This document shows positions 1 to 15,000 of a DNA stretch of 64,000 nucleotides, one piece after another (position 1 is the stretch's first letter; each line of letters begins with the position of its first letter). The stretch is from Astropecten irregularis (lineage: Eukaryota; Echinodermata; Asteroidea; Paxillosida; Astropectinidae). The stretch is from the NCBI GenBank assembly GCA_963971285.1, contig OZ020254.1:8556001-8620000 (forward strand). Reading direction: 5' to 3'. The translations under genes and the position numbers were made by a program. The notes under the pieces are model-generated. The model was not told the DNA's origin. It did not search any database and was given only the letters and a program-made list of their open reading frames with translations.

Positions 1-3000
1 GTTCATGGCCGAAAATCCAAGTATAGCACCACACGCTATGCGACAAAACGGCAGAGCACGCGGCAAAAAAACCTGCACTTAGACTATGAGACACTTTTTT
101 CTGTTAGAGTTTGAAATTTCTCCCTCAATACTGAGGCAATCGAGCTGAAACCTCCACGAAATGTAGCCCCAGATGTACTCTACAGGAAAGTATGAGCTGT
201 GCCAATTTCCAAAGTCATTTTTATGGCCGAAAATCCAAGTATAGCACCACACGCTATGCGACAAAACGGCAGAGCAGTCGGCAGAAAAACAGCACTTAGA
301 CTATGAGACACTTTTTTCTGCTAGAGTTTGAAATTTCTCCCTCAATACTTAGGCAATCGAGCTGAAACTTGCACGAAATGTAGCCCCAGATGTACTCTAC
401 AGAAAAAGTATGAGCAGTGCCAAATTCCAAAGTCATGTTCATGGCCGAAAATCCAAGTATAGCACCACACGCTATGCGACAAAACGGCAGGGCACGCGGC
501 AAAAAAAAACCTGCACTTAGACTATGAGACACTTTTTTCTGTTAGAGTTTGAAATTTCTCCCTCAATACAGAGGCAATCGAGCTGAAACTTGCACGAAAT
601 GTAGCCCCAGATGTACTCTACAGGAAAGTATGAGCAGTGCCAAATTCCAAAGTCATGTTCATGGCCGAAAATCCAAGTATAGCACCACACGCTATGCGAC
701 AAAACGGCAGAGCACGCGGCAAAAAAAAACCTGCACTTAGACTATGAGACACTTTTTTCTGTTAGAGTTTAAAATTTCTCCCTCAATACTGAGGCAATCG
801 AGCTGAAACTTGCACGAAATGTAGCCCCAGATGTACTCTTAATAAAAAGTATGAGCTGTGCCAAATTCCAAAGTCATGTTCATGAAAAAAACCTGCACTT
901 AGACTATGAGACACTTTTTTCTGTTAGAGTTTGAAATTTCTCCCTCAATACTTAGGCAATCGAGCTGAAACTTGCACGAAATGTAGCCCTAGATGTTCTC
1001 TACAGGAAAGTATGAGCTGTGCCAAATTCCAAAGTCATGTTCATGGCCGAAAATCCAAGTATAGCACCATACGCTATGCGACAAAACGGCAGAGCACGCG
1101 GCAAAAAAAACCTGCGCTTAGACTATGAGACACTTTTTTCTGTTAGAGTTTGAAATTTCTCCCTCAATACAGAGGCAATCGAGCTGAAACTTGCACGAAA
1201 TGTAGCCCCAGATGTACTCTTAATAAAAAGTATGAGCTGTGCCAAATTCCAAAGTCATGTTCATGGCCGAAAATCCAAGTATAGCACCACACGCTATGCG
1301 ACAAAACGGCAGAGCAGTCGGCAGAAAAACTGCACTTAGACAATGAGACACTTTTTTCTGCTAGAGTTTGAAATTTCTCCCTCAATACTTAGGCAATCGA
1401 GCTGAAACTTGCACGAAATGTAGCCCCAGATGTACTCTACAGGAAAGTATGAGCAGTGCCAAATTCCAAAGTCATGTTCATGGCCGAAAATCCAAGTATA
1501 GCACCACACGCTATGCGACAAAACGGCAGAGCACGCGGAAAAAAAACCCTGCACTTAGACTATGAGACACTTTTTTCTGTTAGAGTTTGAAATTTCTCCC
1601 TCAATACTGAGGCAATCGAGCTGAAACCTCCACGAAATGTAGCCCCAGATGTACTCTACAGGAAAGTATGAGCTGTGCCAAATTCCAAAGTCATTTTTAT
1701 GGCCGAAAATCCAAGTATAGCACCACACGCTATGCGACAAAACGGCAGAGCAGTCGGCAGAAAAACAGCACTTAGACTATGAGACACTTTTTTCTGCTAG
1801 AGTTTGAAATTTCTCCCTCAATACAGAGGCAATCGAGCTGAAACTTGCACGAAATGTAGCCCCAGATGTACTCTACAGGAAAGTATGAGCAGTGCCAAAT
1901 TCCAAAGTCATGTTCATGGCCGAAAATCCAAGTATAGCACCACACGCTATGCGACAAAACGGCAGGGCACGCGGCAAAAAAAAACCTGCACTTAGACTAT
2001 GAGACACTTTTTTCTGTTAGAGTTTGAAATTTCTCCCTCAATACAGAGGCAATCGAGCTGAAACTTGCACGAAATGTAGCCCCAGATGTACTCTACAGGA
2101 AAGTATGAGCAGTGCCAAATTCCAAAGTCATGTTCATGGCCGAAAATCCAAGTATAGCACCACACGCTATGCGACAAAACGGCAGAGCACGCGGCAAAAA
2201 AAAACCTGCACTTAGACTATGAGACACTTTTTTCTGTTAGAGTTTAAAATTTCTCCCTCAATACTGAGGCAATCGAGCTGAAACTTGCACGAAATGTAGC
2301 CCCAGATGTACTCTTAATAAAAAGTATGAGCTGTGCCAAATTCCAAAGTCATGTTCATGAAAAAAACCTGCACTTAGACTATGAGACACTTTTTTCTGTT
2401 AGAGTTTGAAATTTCTCCCTCAATACTTAGGCAATCGAGCTGAAACTTGCACGAAATGTAGCCCTAGATGTTCTCTACAGGAAAGTATGAGCTGTGCCAA
2501 ATTCCAAAGTCATGTTCATGGCCGAAAATCCAAGTATAGCACCATACGCTATGCGACAAAACGGCAGAGCACGCGGCAAAAAAAACCTGCGCTTAGACTA
2601 TGAGACACTTTTTTCTGTTAGAGTTTGAAATTTCTCCCTCAATACAGAGGCAATCGAGCTGAAACTTGCACGAAATGTAGCCCCAGATGTACTCTTAATA
2701 AAAAGTATGAGCTGTACCAAATTCCAAAGTCATGTTCATGGCCGAAAATCCAAGTATAGCACCACACGCTATGCGACAAAACGGCAGAGCAGTCGGCAGA
2801 AAAACTGCACTTAGACAATGAGACACTTTTTTCTGCTAGAGTTTGAAATTTCTCCCTCAATACTTAGGCAATCGAGCTGAAACTTGCACGAAATGTAGCC
2901 CCAGATGTACTCTACAGGAAAGTATGAGCAGTGCCAAATTCCAAAGTCATGTTCATGGCCGAAAATCCAAGTATAGCACCACACGCTATGCGACAAAACG

Positions 3001-6000
3001 GCAGAGCACGCGGAAAAAAAACCCTGCACTTAGACTATGAGACACTTTTTTCTGTTAGAGTTTGAAATTTCTCCCTCAATACAGAGGCAATCGAGCTGAA
3101 ACTTCCACGAAATGTAGCCCCAGATGTTCTCTACAGGAAAGTATGAGCAGTGCCAAATTCCAAAGTCATGTTCATGGCCGAAAATCCAAGTATAGCACCA
3201 CACGCTATGCGACAAACGGCAGAGAAGGCGGCAACAAAACTGCGCTTAGACTAGGAGACACTTTTTTCTGCTAGAGTTTGAAATTTCTCCCTCAATACTG
3301 AGGCAATCGAGCTGAAACTTGCACGAAATGTAGCCCCAGATGTACTCTACACGAAAGTATGAGCAGTACCAAATTCCAAAGTCATGTTCATGGCCGAATA
3401 TCCAAGTATAGCACCACACGCTATGCGACAAAACGGCAGAGCACGCGGCAAAAAAAAACCTGCACTTAGACTATATGAGACACTTTTTTCTGTTAGAGTT
3501 TGAAATTTCTCCCTCAATACAGAGGCAATCGAGCTGAAACTTGCACGAAATGTAGCCCCAGATGTACTCTACAGGAAAGTATGAGCAGTGCCAAATTCCA
3601 AAGTCATGTTCATGGCCGAAAATCCAAGTATAGCACCACACGCTATGCGACAAAACGGCAGAGCAGTCGGCAGAAAAACTGCACTTAGACTATGAGACAC
3701 TTTTTTCTGCTAGAGTTTGAAATTTCTCCCTCAATACTGAGGCAATCGAGCTGAAACTTCCACGAAATGTAGCCCCAGATGTACTCTACAAGAAAGTATG
3801 AGCTGTGCCAAATTCCAAAGTCATGTTCATGGCCGAAAATCCAAGTATAGCACCACACGCTATGCGACAAAACGGCAGAGCACGCGGCAAAAAAAAACCT
3901 GCACTTAGACTATGAGACACTTTTTTCTGTTAGAGTTTGAAATTTCTCCCTCAATACTGAGGCAATCGAGCTGAAACCTCCACGAAATGTAGCCCCAGAT
4001 GTACTCTACAGGAAAGTATGAGCTGTGCCAAATTCCAAAGTCATGTTCATGGCCGAAAATCCAAGTATAGCACCACACGCTATGCGACAAAACGGCAGAG
4101 CAGTCGGCAGAAAAACAGCACTTAGACTATGAGACACTTTTTTCTGCTAGAGTTTGAAATTTCTCCCTCAATACTTAGGCAATCGAGCTGAAACTTGCAC
4201 GAAATGTAGCCCCAGATGTACTCTACAGGAAAGTATGAGCAGTGCCAAATTCCAAAGTCATGTTCATGGCCGAAAATCCAAGTATAGCACCACACGCTAT
4301 GCGACAAAACGGCAGAGCACGCGGCAAAAAAAACCCTGCACTTAGACTATGAGACACTTTTTTCTGTTAGAGTTTGAAATTTCTCCCTCAATACTTAGGC
4401 AATCGAGCTGAAACTTGCACGAAATGTAGCCCTAGATGTTCTCTACAGGAAAGTATGAGCTGTGCCAAATTCCAAAGTCATGTTCATGGCCGAAAATCCA
4501 AGTATAGCACCACACGCTATGCGACAAAACGGCAGAGCAGTCGGCAGAAAAACTGCACTTAGACTATGAGACCCTTTTTTCTGCTAGAGTTTGAAATTTC
4601 TCCCTCAATACAGAGGCAATCGAGCTGAAACTTGCACGAAATGTAGCCCCAGATGTACTCTAAATGAAAGTATGAGTTGTGCCAAATTCCAAAGTCATGT
4701 TCATGGCCGAAAATCCAAGTATAGCACCACACGCTATGCGACAAAACGGCAGAGCACGCGGCAAAAAAAAACCTTGCACTTAGACTATGAGACACTTTTT
4801 TCTGCTAGAGTTTGAAATTTCTCCCTCAATACTTAGGCAATCGAGCTGAAACTTGCATGAAATGTAGCCCCAGATGTTCTCTACAGGAAAGTATGAGCTG
4901 TGCCAAATTCCAAAGTCATGTTCATGGCCGAAAATCCAAGTATAGCACCATACGCTATGCGACAAAACGGCAGAGCACGCGGCAAAAAAAACCTGCGCTT
5001 AGACTATGAGACACTTTTTTCTGTTAGAGTTTGAAATTTCTCCCTCAATACAGAGGCAATCGAGCTGAAACTTGCACGAAATGTAGCCCCAGATGTACTC
5101 TTAATAAAAAGTATGAGCTGTGCCAAATTCCAAAGTCATGTTCATGAAAAAAACCTGCACTTAGACTATGAGACACTTTTTTCTGTTAGAGTTTGAAATT
5201 TCTCCCTCAATACTTAGGCAATCGAGCTGAAACATGCATGAAATGTAGCCCCAGATGTTCTCTACAGGAAAGTATGAGCTGTGCCAAATTCCAAAGTCAT
5301 GTTCATGGCCGAAAATCCAAGTATAGCACCATACGCTATGCGACAAAACGGCAGAGCACGCGGCAAAAAAAACCTGCGCTTAGACTATGAGACACTTTTT
5401 TCTGTTAGAGTTTGAAATGTCTCCCTCAATACAGAGGCAATCGAGCTGAAACTTGCACGAAATGTAGCCCCAGATGTACTCTTAATAAAAAGTATGAGCT
5501 GTGCCAAATTCCAAAGTCATGTTCATGAAAAAAACCTGCACTTAGACTATGAGACACTTTTTTCTGTTAGAGTTTGAAATTTCTCCCTCAATACTTAGGC
5601 AATCGAGCTGAAACATGCACGAAATGTAGCCCTAGATGTTCTCTACAGGAAAGTATGAGCTGTGCCAAATTCCAAAGTCATGTTCATGGCCGAAAATCCA
5701 AGTATAGCACCACACGCTATGCGACAAAACGGCAGAGCAGTCGGCAGAAAAACTGCACTTAGACTATGAGACACTTTTTTCTGCTAGAGTTTGAAATTTC
5801 TCCCTCAATACTGAGGCAATCGAGCTGAAACTTGCACGAAATGTAGCCCCAGATGTACTCTTAATAAAAAGTATGAGCTGTGCCAAATTCCAAAGTCATG
5901 TTCATGAAAAAAACCTGCACTTAGACTATGAGACACTTTTTTCTGTTAGAGTTTGAAATTTCTCCCTCAATACTGAGGCAATCGAGCTGAAACTTGCACG

Positions 6001-9000
6001 AAATGTAGCCCCAGATGTACTCTAAATGAAAGTATGAGCTGTGCCAAATTCCAAAGTCATGTTCATGACCGAAAATCCAAGTATAGCACCACACGCTATG
6101 CGACAAAACGGCAGAGCACGCGGCAAAAAAAACCCTGCACTTAGACTATGAGACACTTTTTTTCTGCTAGAGTTTGAAATTTCTCCCTCAATACTTAGGC
6201 AATCGAGCTAAAACTTGCACGAAATGTAGCCCCAGATGTTCTCTACAGGAAAGTGTGAGCTGTGCCAAATTCCAAAGTCATGTCCATGGCCTAAAATCCA
6301 AGTATAGCACCATACGCTATGCGACAAAACGGCAGAGCATGCGGCAAAAAAACCCTGCACTTAGACTATGAGACACTTTTTTCTGTTAGAGTTTGGAATT
6401 TCTAACTCAATACAGAGGCAATCGAGCTGAAACTTGCACGAAATGTAGCCCCAGATGTACTTGAAATGTAGCCCCAGATGTTCTCTACAGGAAAGTATGA
6501 GCAGTGCCAAATTCCAAAGTCATGTTCATGGCCGAAAATCCAAGTATAGCACCACACGCTATGCGACAAACGGCAGAGAAGGGGGCAAAAAAACTGCGCT
6601 TAGACTAGGAGACACTTTTTTCTGCTAGAGTTTGAAATTTCTCCCTCAATACTGAGGCAATCGAGCTGAAACTTGCACGAAATGTAGCCCCAGATGTACT
6701 CTACACGAAAGTATGAGCAGTGCCAAATTCCAAAGTCATGTTCATGGCCGAAAATCCAAGTATAGCACCACACGCTATGCGACAAAACGGCAGGGCACGC
6801 GGCAAAAAAAAACCTGCACTTAGACTATGAGACACTTTTTTCTGTTAGAGTTTGAAATTTCTCCCTCAATACAGAGGCAATCGAGCTGAAACTTGCACGA
6901 AATGTAGCCCCAGATGTACTCTATAGGAAAGTATGAGCAGTGCCAAATTCCAAAGTCATGTTTATGGCCGAAAATCCAAGTATAGCACCACACGCTATGC
7001 GACAAACGGCAGAGCAGGCGGCAAAAGAAACTGCGCTTAGACTAGGAGACACTTTTTTCTGCTAGAGTTTGAAATTTCTCCCTCAATACAGAGGCAATCG
7101 AGCTGAAACTTGCACGAAATGTAGCCCCAGATGTACTCTACAGGAAAGTATGAGCTGTGCCAAATTCCAAAGTCATGTTCATGGCCGAAAATCCAAGTAT
7201 AGCACCACACGCTATGCGACAAAACGGCAGAGCAGTCGGCAGAAAAACTGCACTTAGACTATGAGACACTTTTTTTCTGCTAGAGTTTGAAATTTCTCCC
7301 TCAATACTTAGGCAATCGAGCTGAAACTTGCACGAAATGTAGCCCCAGATGTTCTCTACAGGAAAGTATGAGCAGTGCCAAATTCCAAAGTCATGTTCAT
7401 GGCCGAAAATCCAAGTATAGCACCACACGCTATGCGACAAACGGCAGAGAAGGCGGCAAAAAAACTGCGCTTAGACTAGGAGACACTTTTTTCTGCTAGA
7501 GTTTGAAATTTCTCCCTCAATACTGAGGCAATCGAGCTGAAACTTGCACGAAATGTAGCCCCAGATGTACTCTACACGAAAGTATGAGCAGTACCAAATT
7601 CCAAAGTCATGTTCATGGCCGAATATCCAAGTATAGCACCACACGCTATGCGACAAAACGGCAGAGCACGCGGCAAAAAAAAACCTGCACTTAGACTATA
7701 TGAGACACTTTTTTCTGTTAGAGTTTGAAATTTCTCCCTCAATACAGAGGCAATCGAGCTGAAACTTGCACGAAATGTAGCCCCAGATGTACTCTACAGG
7801 AAAGTATGAGCAGTGCCAAATTCCAAAGTCATGTTCATGGCCGAAAATCCAAGTATAGCACCACACGCTATGCGACAAAACGGCAGAGCACGCGGCAAAA
7901 AAAACCTGCACTTAGACTATGAGACACTTTTTTCTGTTAGAGTTTGAAATTTCTCCCTCAATACTTAGGCAATCGAGCTGAAACTTGCACGAAATGTAGC
8001 CCCAGATGTACTCTTAATAAAAAGTATGAGCTGTGCCAAATTCCAAAGTCATGTTCATGAAAAAAACCTGCACTTAGACTATGAGACACTTTTTTCTGTT
8101 AGAGTTTGAAATTTCTCCCTCAATACTTAGGCAATCGAGCTGAAACTTGCACGAAATGTAGCCCCAGATGTACTCTACAGGAAAGTATGAGCAGTGCCAA
8201 ATTCTAAAGTCATGTTCATGGCCGAAAATCCAAGTATAGCACCACACGCTATGCGACAAACGGCAGAGAAGGCGGCAAAAAAACTGCGCTTAGACTAGGA
8301 GACACTTTTTTCTGCTAGAGTTTGAAATTTCTCCCTCAATACTGAGGCAATCGAGCTGAAACTTGCACGAAATGTAGCCCCAGATGTACTCTACACGAAA
8401 GTATGAGCAGTGCCAAATTCCAAAGTCATGTTCATGGCCGAAAATCCAAGTATAGCACCACACGCTATGCGACAAAACGGCAGGGCACGCGGCAAAAAAA
8501 AACCTGCACTTAGACTATGAGACACTTTTTTCTGTTAGAGTTTGAAATTTCTCCCTCAATACAGAGGCAATCGAGCTGAAACTTGCACGAAATGTAGCCC
8601 CAGATGTACTCTATAGGAAAGTATGAGCAGTGCCAAATTCCAAAGTCATGTTTATGGCCGAAAATCCAAGTATAGCACCACACGCTATGCGACAAACGGC
8701 AGAGCAGGCGGCAAAAGAAACTGCGCTTAGACTAGGAGACACTTTTTTCTGCTAGAGTTTGAAATTTCTCCCTCAATACAGAGGCAATCGAGCTGAAACT
8801 TGCACGAAATGTAGCCCCAGATGTACTCTACAGGAAAGTATGAGCTGTGCCAAATTCCAAAGTCATGTTCATGGCCGAAAATCCAAGTATAGCACCACAC
8901 GCTATGCGACAAAACGGCAGAGCAGTCGGCAGAAAAACTGCACTTAGACAATGAGACACTTTTTTCTGCTACAGTTTGAAATTTCTCCCTCAATACTTAG

Positions 9001-12000
9001 GCAATCGAGCTGAAACTTGCACGAAATGTAGCCCCAGATGTACTCTACAGGAAAGTATGAGCAGTGCCAAATTCCAAAGTCATGTTCATGGCCGAAAATC
9101 CAAGTATAGCACCACACGCTATGCGACAAAACGGCAGAGCACGCGGAAAAAAAACCCTGCACTTAGACTATGAGACACTTTTTTCTGTTAGAGTTTGAAA
9201 TTTCTCCCTCAATACAGAGGCAATCGAGCTGAAACTTCCACGAAATGTAGCCCCTGATGTACTCTTCAGGAAAGTATGAGCAGTGCCAAATTCCAAAGTC
9301 ATGTTCATGGCCGAAAATCCAAGTATAGCACCACACGCTATGCGACAAAACGGCAGAGCACGCGGCAAAAAAAACCCTGCACTTAGACTATGAGACACTT
9401 TTTTTCTGCTAGAGTTTGAAATTTCTCCCTCAATACTTAGGCAATCGAGCTGAAACTTGCACGAAATGTAGCCCCAGATGTTCTCTACAGGAAAGTATGA
9501 GCAGTGCCAAATTCCAAAGTCATGTTCATGGCCGAAAATCCAAGTATAGCACCACACGCTATGCGACAAACGGCAGAGAAGGCGGCAAAAAAACTGCGCT
9601 TAGACTAGGAGACACTTTTTTCTGCTAGAGTTTGAAATTTCTCCCTCAATACTGAGGCAATCGAGCTGAAACTTGCACGAAATGTAGCCCCAGATGTACT
9701 CTACACGAAAGTATGAGCAGTACCAAATTCCAAAGTCATGTTCATGGCCGAATATCAAAGTATAGCACCACACGCTATGCGACAAAACGGCAGAGCACGC
9801 GGCAAAAAAAAACCTGCACTTAGACTATATGAGACACTTTTTTCTGTTAGAGTTTGAAATTTCTCCCTCAATACAGAGGCAATCGAGCTGAAACTTGCAC
9901 GAAATGTAGCCCCAGATGTACTCTAAATGAAAGTATGAGTTGTGCCAAATTCCAAAGTCATGTTCATGGCCGAAAATCCAAGTATAGCACCACACGCTAT
10001 GCGACAAAACGGCAGAGCACGCGGCAAAAAAAAACCTTGCACTTAGACTATGAGACACTTTTTTCTGCTAGAGTTTGAAATTTCTCCCTCAATACTTAGG
10101 CAATCGAGCTGAAACTTGCATGAAATGTAGCCCCAGATGTTCTCTACAGGAAAGTATGAGCTGTGCCAAATTCCAAAGTCATGTTCATGGCCGAAAATCC
10201 AAGTATAGCACCATACGCTATGCGACAAAACGGCAGAGCACGCGGCAAAAAAAACCTGCGCTTAGACTATGAGACACTTTTTTCTGTTAGAGTTTGAAAT
10301 TTCTCCCTCAATACAGAGGCAATCGAGCTGAAACTTGCACGAAATGTAGCCCCAGATGTACTCTTAATAAAAAGTATGAGCTGTGCCAAATTCCAAAGTC
10401 ATGTTCATGAAAAAAACCTGCACTTAGACTATGAGACACTTTTTTCTGTTAGAGTTTGAAATTTCTCCCTCAATACTTAGGCAATCGAGCTGAAACATGC
10501 ACGAAATGTAGCCCTAGATGTTCTCTACAGGAAAGTATGAGCTGTGCCAAATTCCAAAGTCATGTTCATGGCCGAAAATCCAAGTATAGCACCACACGCT
10601 ATGCGACAAAACGGCAGAGCAGTCGGCAGAAAAACTGCACTTAGACTATGAGACACTTTTTTCTGCTAGAGTTTGAAATTTCTCCCTCAATACTGAGGCA
10701 ATCGAGCTGAAACTTGCACGAAATGTAGCCCCAGATGTACTCTTAATAAAAAGTATGAGCTGTGCCAAATTCCAAAGTCATGTTCATGAAAAAAACCTGC
10801 ACTTAGACTATGAGACACTTTTTTCTGTTAGAGTTTGAAATTTCTCCCTCAATACTGAGGCAATCGAGCTGAAACTTGCACGAAATGTAGCCCCAGATGT
10901 ACTCTAAATGAAAGTATGAGCTGTGCCAAATTCCAAAGTCATGTTCATGACCGAAAATCCAAGTATAGCACCACACGCTATGCGACAAAACGGCAGAGCA
11001 CGCGGCAAAAAAAACCCTGCACTTAGACTATGAGACACTTTTTTTCTGCTAGAGTTTGAAATTTCTCCCTCAATACTTAGGCAATCGAGCTGAAACTTGC
11101 ACGAAATGTAGCCCCAGATGTTCTCTACAGGAAAGTGTGAGCTGTGCCAAATTCCAAAGTCATGTCCATGGCCTAAAATCCAAGTATAGCACCATACGCT
11201 ATGCGACAAAACGGCAGAGCATGCGGCAAAAAAACCCTGCACTTAGACTATGAGACACTTTTTTCTGTTAGAGTTTGGAATTTCTAACTCAATACAGAGG
11301 CAATCGAGCTGAAACTTGCACGAAATGTAGCCCCTGATGTACTCTTCAGGAAAGTATGAGCAGTGCCAAATTCCAAAGTCATGTTCATGGCCGAAAATCC
11401 AAGTATAGCACCACACGCTATGCGACAAAACGGCAGAGCACGCGGCAAAAAAAACCCTGCACTTAGACTATGAGACACTTTTTTTCTGCTAGAGTTTGAA
11501 ATTTCTCCCTCAATACTTAGGCAATCGAGCTGAAACTTGCACGAAATGTAGCCCCAGATGTTCTCTACAGGAAAGTATGAGCAGTGCCAAATTCCAAAGT
11601 CATGTTCATGGCCGAAAATCCAAGTATAGCACCACACGCTATGCGACAAACGGCAGAGAAGGCGGCAAAAAAACTGCGCTTAGACTAGGAGACACTTTTT
11701 TCTGCTAGAGTTTGAAATTTCTCCCTCAATACTGAGGCAATCGAGCTGAAACTTGCACGAAATGTAGCCCCAGATGTACTCTACACGAAAGTATGAGCAG
11801 TACCAAATTCCAAAGTCATGTTCATGGCCGAATATCAAAGTATAGCACCACACGCTATGCGACAAAACGGCAGAGCACGCGGCAAAAAAAAACCTGCACT
11901 TAGACTATATGAGACACTTTTTTCTGTTAGAGTTTGAAATTTCTCCCTCAATACAGAGGCAATCGAGCTGAAACTTGCACGAAATGTAGCCCCAGATGTA

Positions 12001-15000
12001 CTCTAAATGAAAGTATGAGTTGTGCCAAATTCCAAAGTCATGTTCATGGCCGAAAATCCAAGTATAGCACCACACGCTATGCGACAAAACGGCAGAGCAC
12101 GCGGCAAAAAAAAACCTTGCACTTAGACTATGAGACACTTTTTTCTGCTAGAGTTTGAAATTTCTCCCTCAATACTTAGGCAATCGAGCTGAAACTTGCA
12201 TGAAATGTAGCCCCAGATGTTCTCTACAGGAAAGTATGAGCTGTGCCAAATTCCAAAGTCATGTTCATGGCCGAAAATCCAAGTATAGCACCATACGCTA
12301 TGCGACAAAACGGCAGAGCACGCGGCAAAAAAAACCTGCGCTTAGACTATGAGACACTTTTTTCTGTTAGAGTTTGAAATTTCTCCCTCAATACAGAGGC
12401 AATCGAGCTGAAACTTGCACGAAATGTAGCCCCAGATGTACTCTTAATAAAAAGTATGAGCTGTGCCAAATTCCAAAGTCATGTTCATGAAAAAAACCTG
12501 CACTTAGACTATGAGACACTTTTTTCTGTTAGAGTTTGAAATTTCTCCCTCAATACTTAGGCAATCGAGCTGAAACATGCACGAAATGTAGCCCTAGATG
12601 TTCTCTACAGGAAAGTATGAGCTGTGCCAAATTCCAAAGTCATGTTCATGGCCGAAAATCCAAGTATAGCACCACACGCTATGCGACAAAACGGCAGAGC
12701 AGTCGGCAGAAAAACTGCACTTAGACTATGAGACACTTTTTTCTGCTAGAGTTTGAAATTTCTCCCTCAATACTGAGGCAATCGAGCTGAAACTTGCACG
12801 AAATGTAGCCCCAGATGTACTCTTAATAAAAAGTATGAGCTGTGCCAAATTCCAAAGTCATGTTCATGAAAAAAACCTGCACTTAGACTATGAGACACTT
12901 TTTTCTGTTAGAGTTTGAAATTTCTCCCTCAATACTGAGGCAATCGAGCTGAAACTTGCACGAAATGTAGCCCCAGATGTACTCTAAATGAAAGTATGAG
13001 CTGTGCCAAATTCCAAAGTCATGTTCATGACCGAAAATCCAAGTATAGCACCACACGCTATGCGACAAAACGGCAGAGCACGCGGCAAAAAAAACCCTGC
13101 ACTTAGACTATGAGACACTTTTTTTCTGCTAGAGTTTGAAATTTCTCCCTCAATACTTAGGCAATCGAGCTGAAACTTGCACGAAATGTAGCCCCAGATG
13201 TTCTCTACAGGAAAGTGTGAGCTGTGCCAAATTCCAAAGTCATGTCCATGGCCTAAAATCCAAGTATAGCACCATACGCTATGCGACAAAACGGCAGAGC
13301 ATGCGGCAAAAAAACCCTGCACTTAGACTATGAGACACTTTTTTCTGTTAGAGTTTGGAATTTCTAACTCAATACAGAGGCAATCGAGCTGAAACTTGCA
13401 CGAAATGTAGCCCCAGATGTACTCTACAGGAAAGTATGAGCAGTGCCAAATTCCAAAGTCATGTTCATGGCCGAAAATCCAAGTATAGCACCACACGCTA
13501 TGCGACAAACGGCAGAGAAGGCGGCAAAAAAACTGCGCTTAGACTAGGAGACACTTTTTTCTGCTAGAGTTTGAAATTTCTCCCTCAATACTGAGGCAAT
13601 CGAGCTGAAACTTGCACGAAATGTAGCCCCAGATGTACTCTACACGAAAGTATGAGCAGTGCCAAATTCCAAAGTCATGTTCATGGCCGAAAATCCAAGT
13701 ATAGCACCACACGCTATGCGACAAAACGGCAGGGCACGCGGCAAAAAAAAACCTGCACTTAGACTATGAGACACTTTTTTCTGTTAGAGTTTGAAATTTC
13801 TCCCTCAATACAGAGGCAATCGAGCTGAAACTTGCACGAAATGTAGCCCCAGATGTACTCTATAGGAAAGTATGAGCAGTGCCAAATTCCAAAGTCATGT
13901 TTATGGCCGAAAATCCAAGTATAGCACCACACGCTATGCGACAAACGGCAGAGCAGGCGGCAAAAGAAACTGCGCTTAGACTAGGAGACACTTTTTTCTG
14001 CTAGAGTTTGAAATTTCTCCCTCAATACAGAGGCAATCGAGCTGAAACTTGCACGAAATGTAGCCCCAGATGTACTCTACAGGAAAGTATGAGCTGTGCC
14101 AAATTCCAAAGTCATGTTCATGGCCGAAAATCCAAGTATAGCACCACACGCTATGCGACAAAACGGCAGAGCAGTCGGCAGAAAAACTGCACTTAGACTA
14201 TGAGACACTTTTTTTCTGCTAGAGTTTGAAATTTCTCCCTCAATACTTAGGCAATCGAGCTGAAACTTGCACGAAATGTAGCCCCAGATGTTCTCTACAG
14301 GAAAGTATGAGCAGTGCCAAATTCCAAAGTCATGTTCATGGCCGAAAATCCAAGTATAGCACCACACGCTATGCGACAAACGGCAGAGAAGGCGGCAAAA
14401 AAACTGCGCTTAGACTAGGAGACACTTTTTTCTGCTAGAGTTTGAAATTTCTCCCTCAATACTGAGGCAATCGAGCTGAAACTTGCACGAAATGTAGCCC
14501 CAGATGTACTCTACACGAAAGTATGAGCAGTACCAAATTCCAAAGTCATGTTCATGGCCGAATATCCAAGTATAGCACCACACGCTATGCGACAAAACGG
14601 CAGAGCACGCGGCAAAAAAAAACCTGCACTTAGACTATATGAGACACTTTTTTCTGTTAGAGTTTGAAATTTCTCCCTCAATACAGAGGCAATCGAGCTG
14701 AAACTTGCACGAAATGTAGCCCCAGATGTACTCTACAGGAAAGTATGAGCAGTGCCAAATTCCAAAGTCATGTTCATGGCCGAAAATCCAAGTATAGCAC
14801 CACACGCTATGCGACAAAACGGCAGAGCACGCGGCAAAAAAACCTGCACTTAGACTATGAGACACTTTTTTCTGTTAGAGTTTGAAATTTCTCCCTCAAT
14901 ACTTAGGCAATCGAGCTGAAACTTGCACGAAATGTAGCCCCAGATGTACTCTTAATAAAAAGTATGAGCTGTGCCAAATTCCAAAGTCATGTTCATGAAA

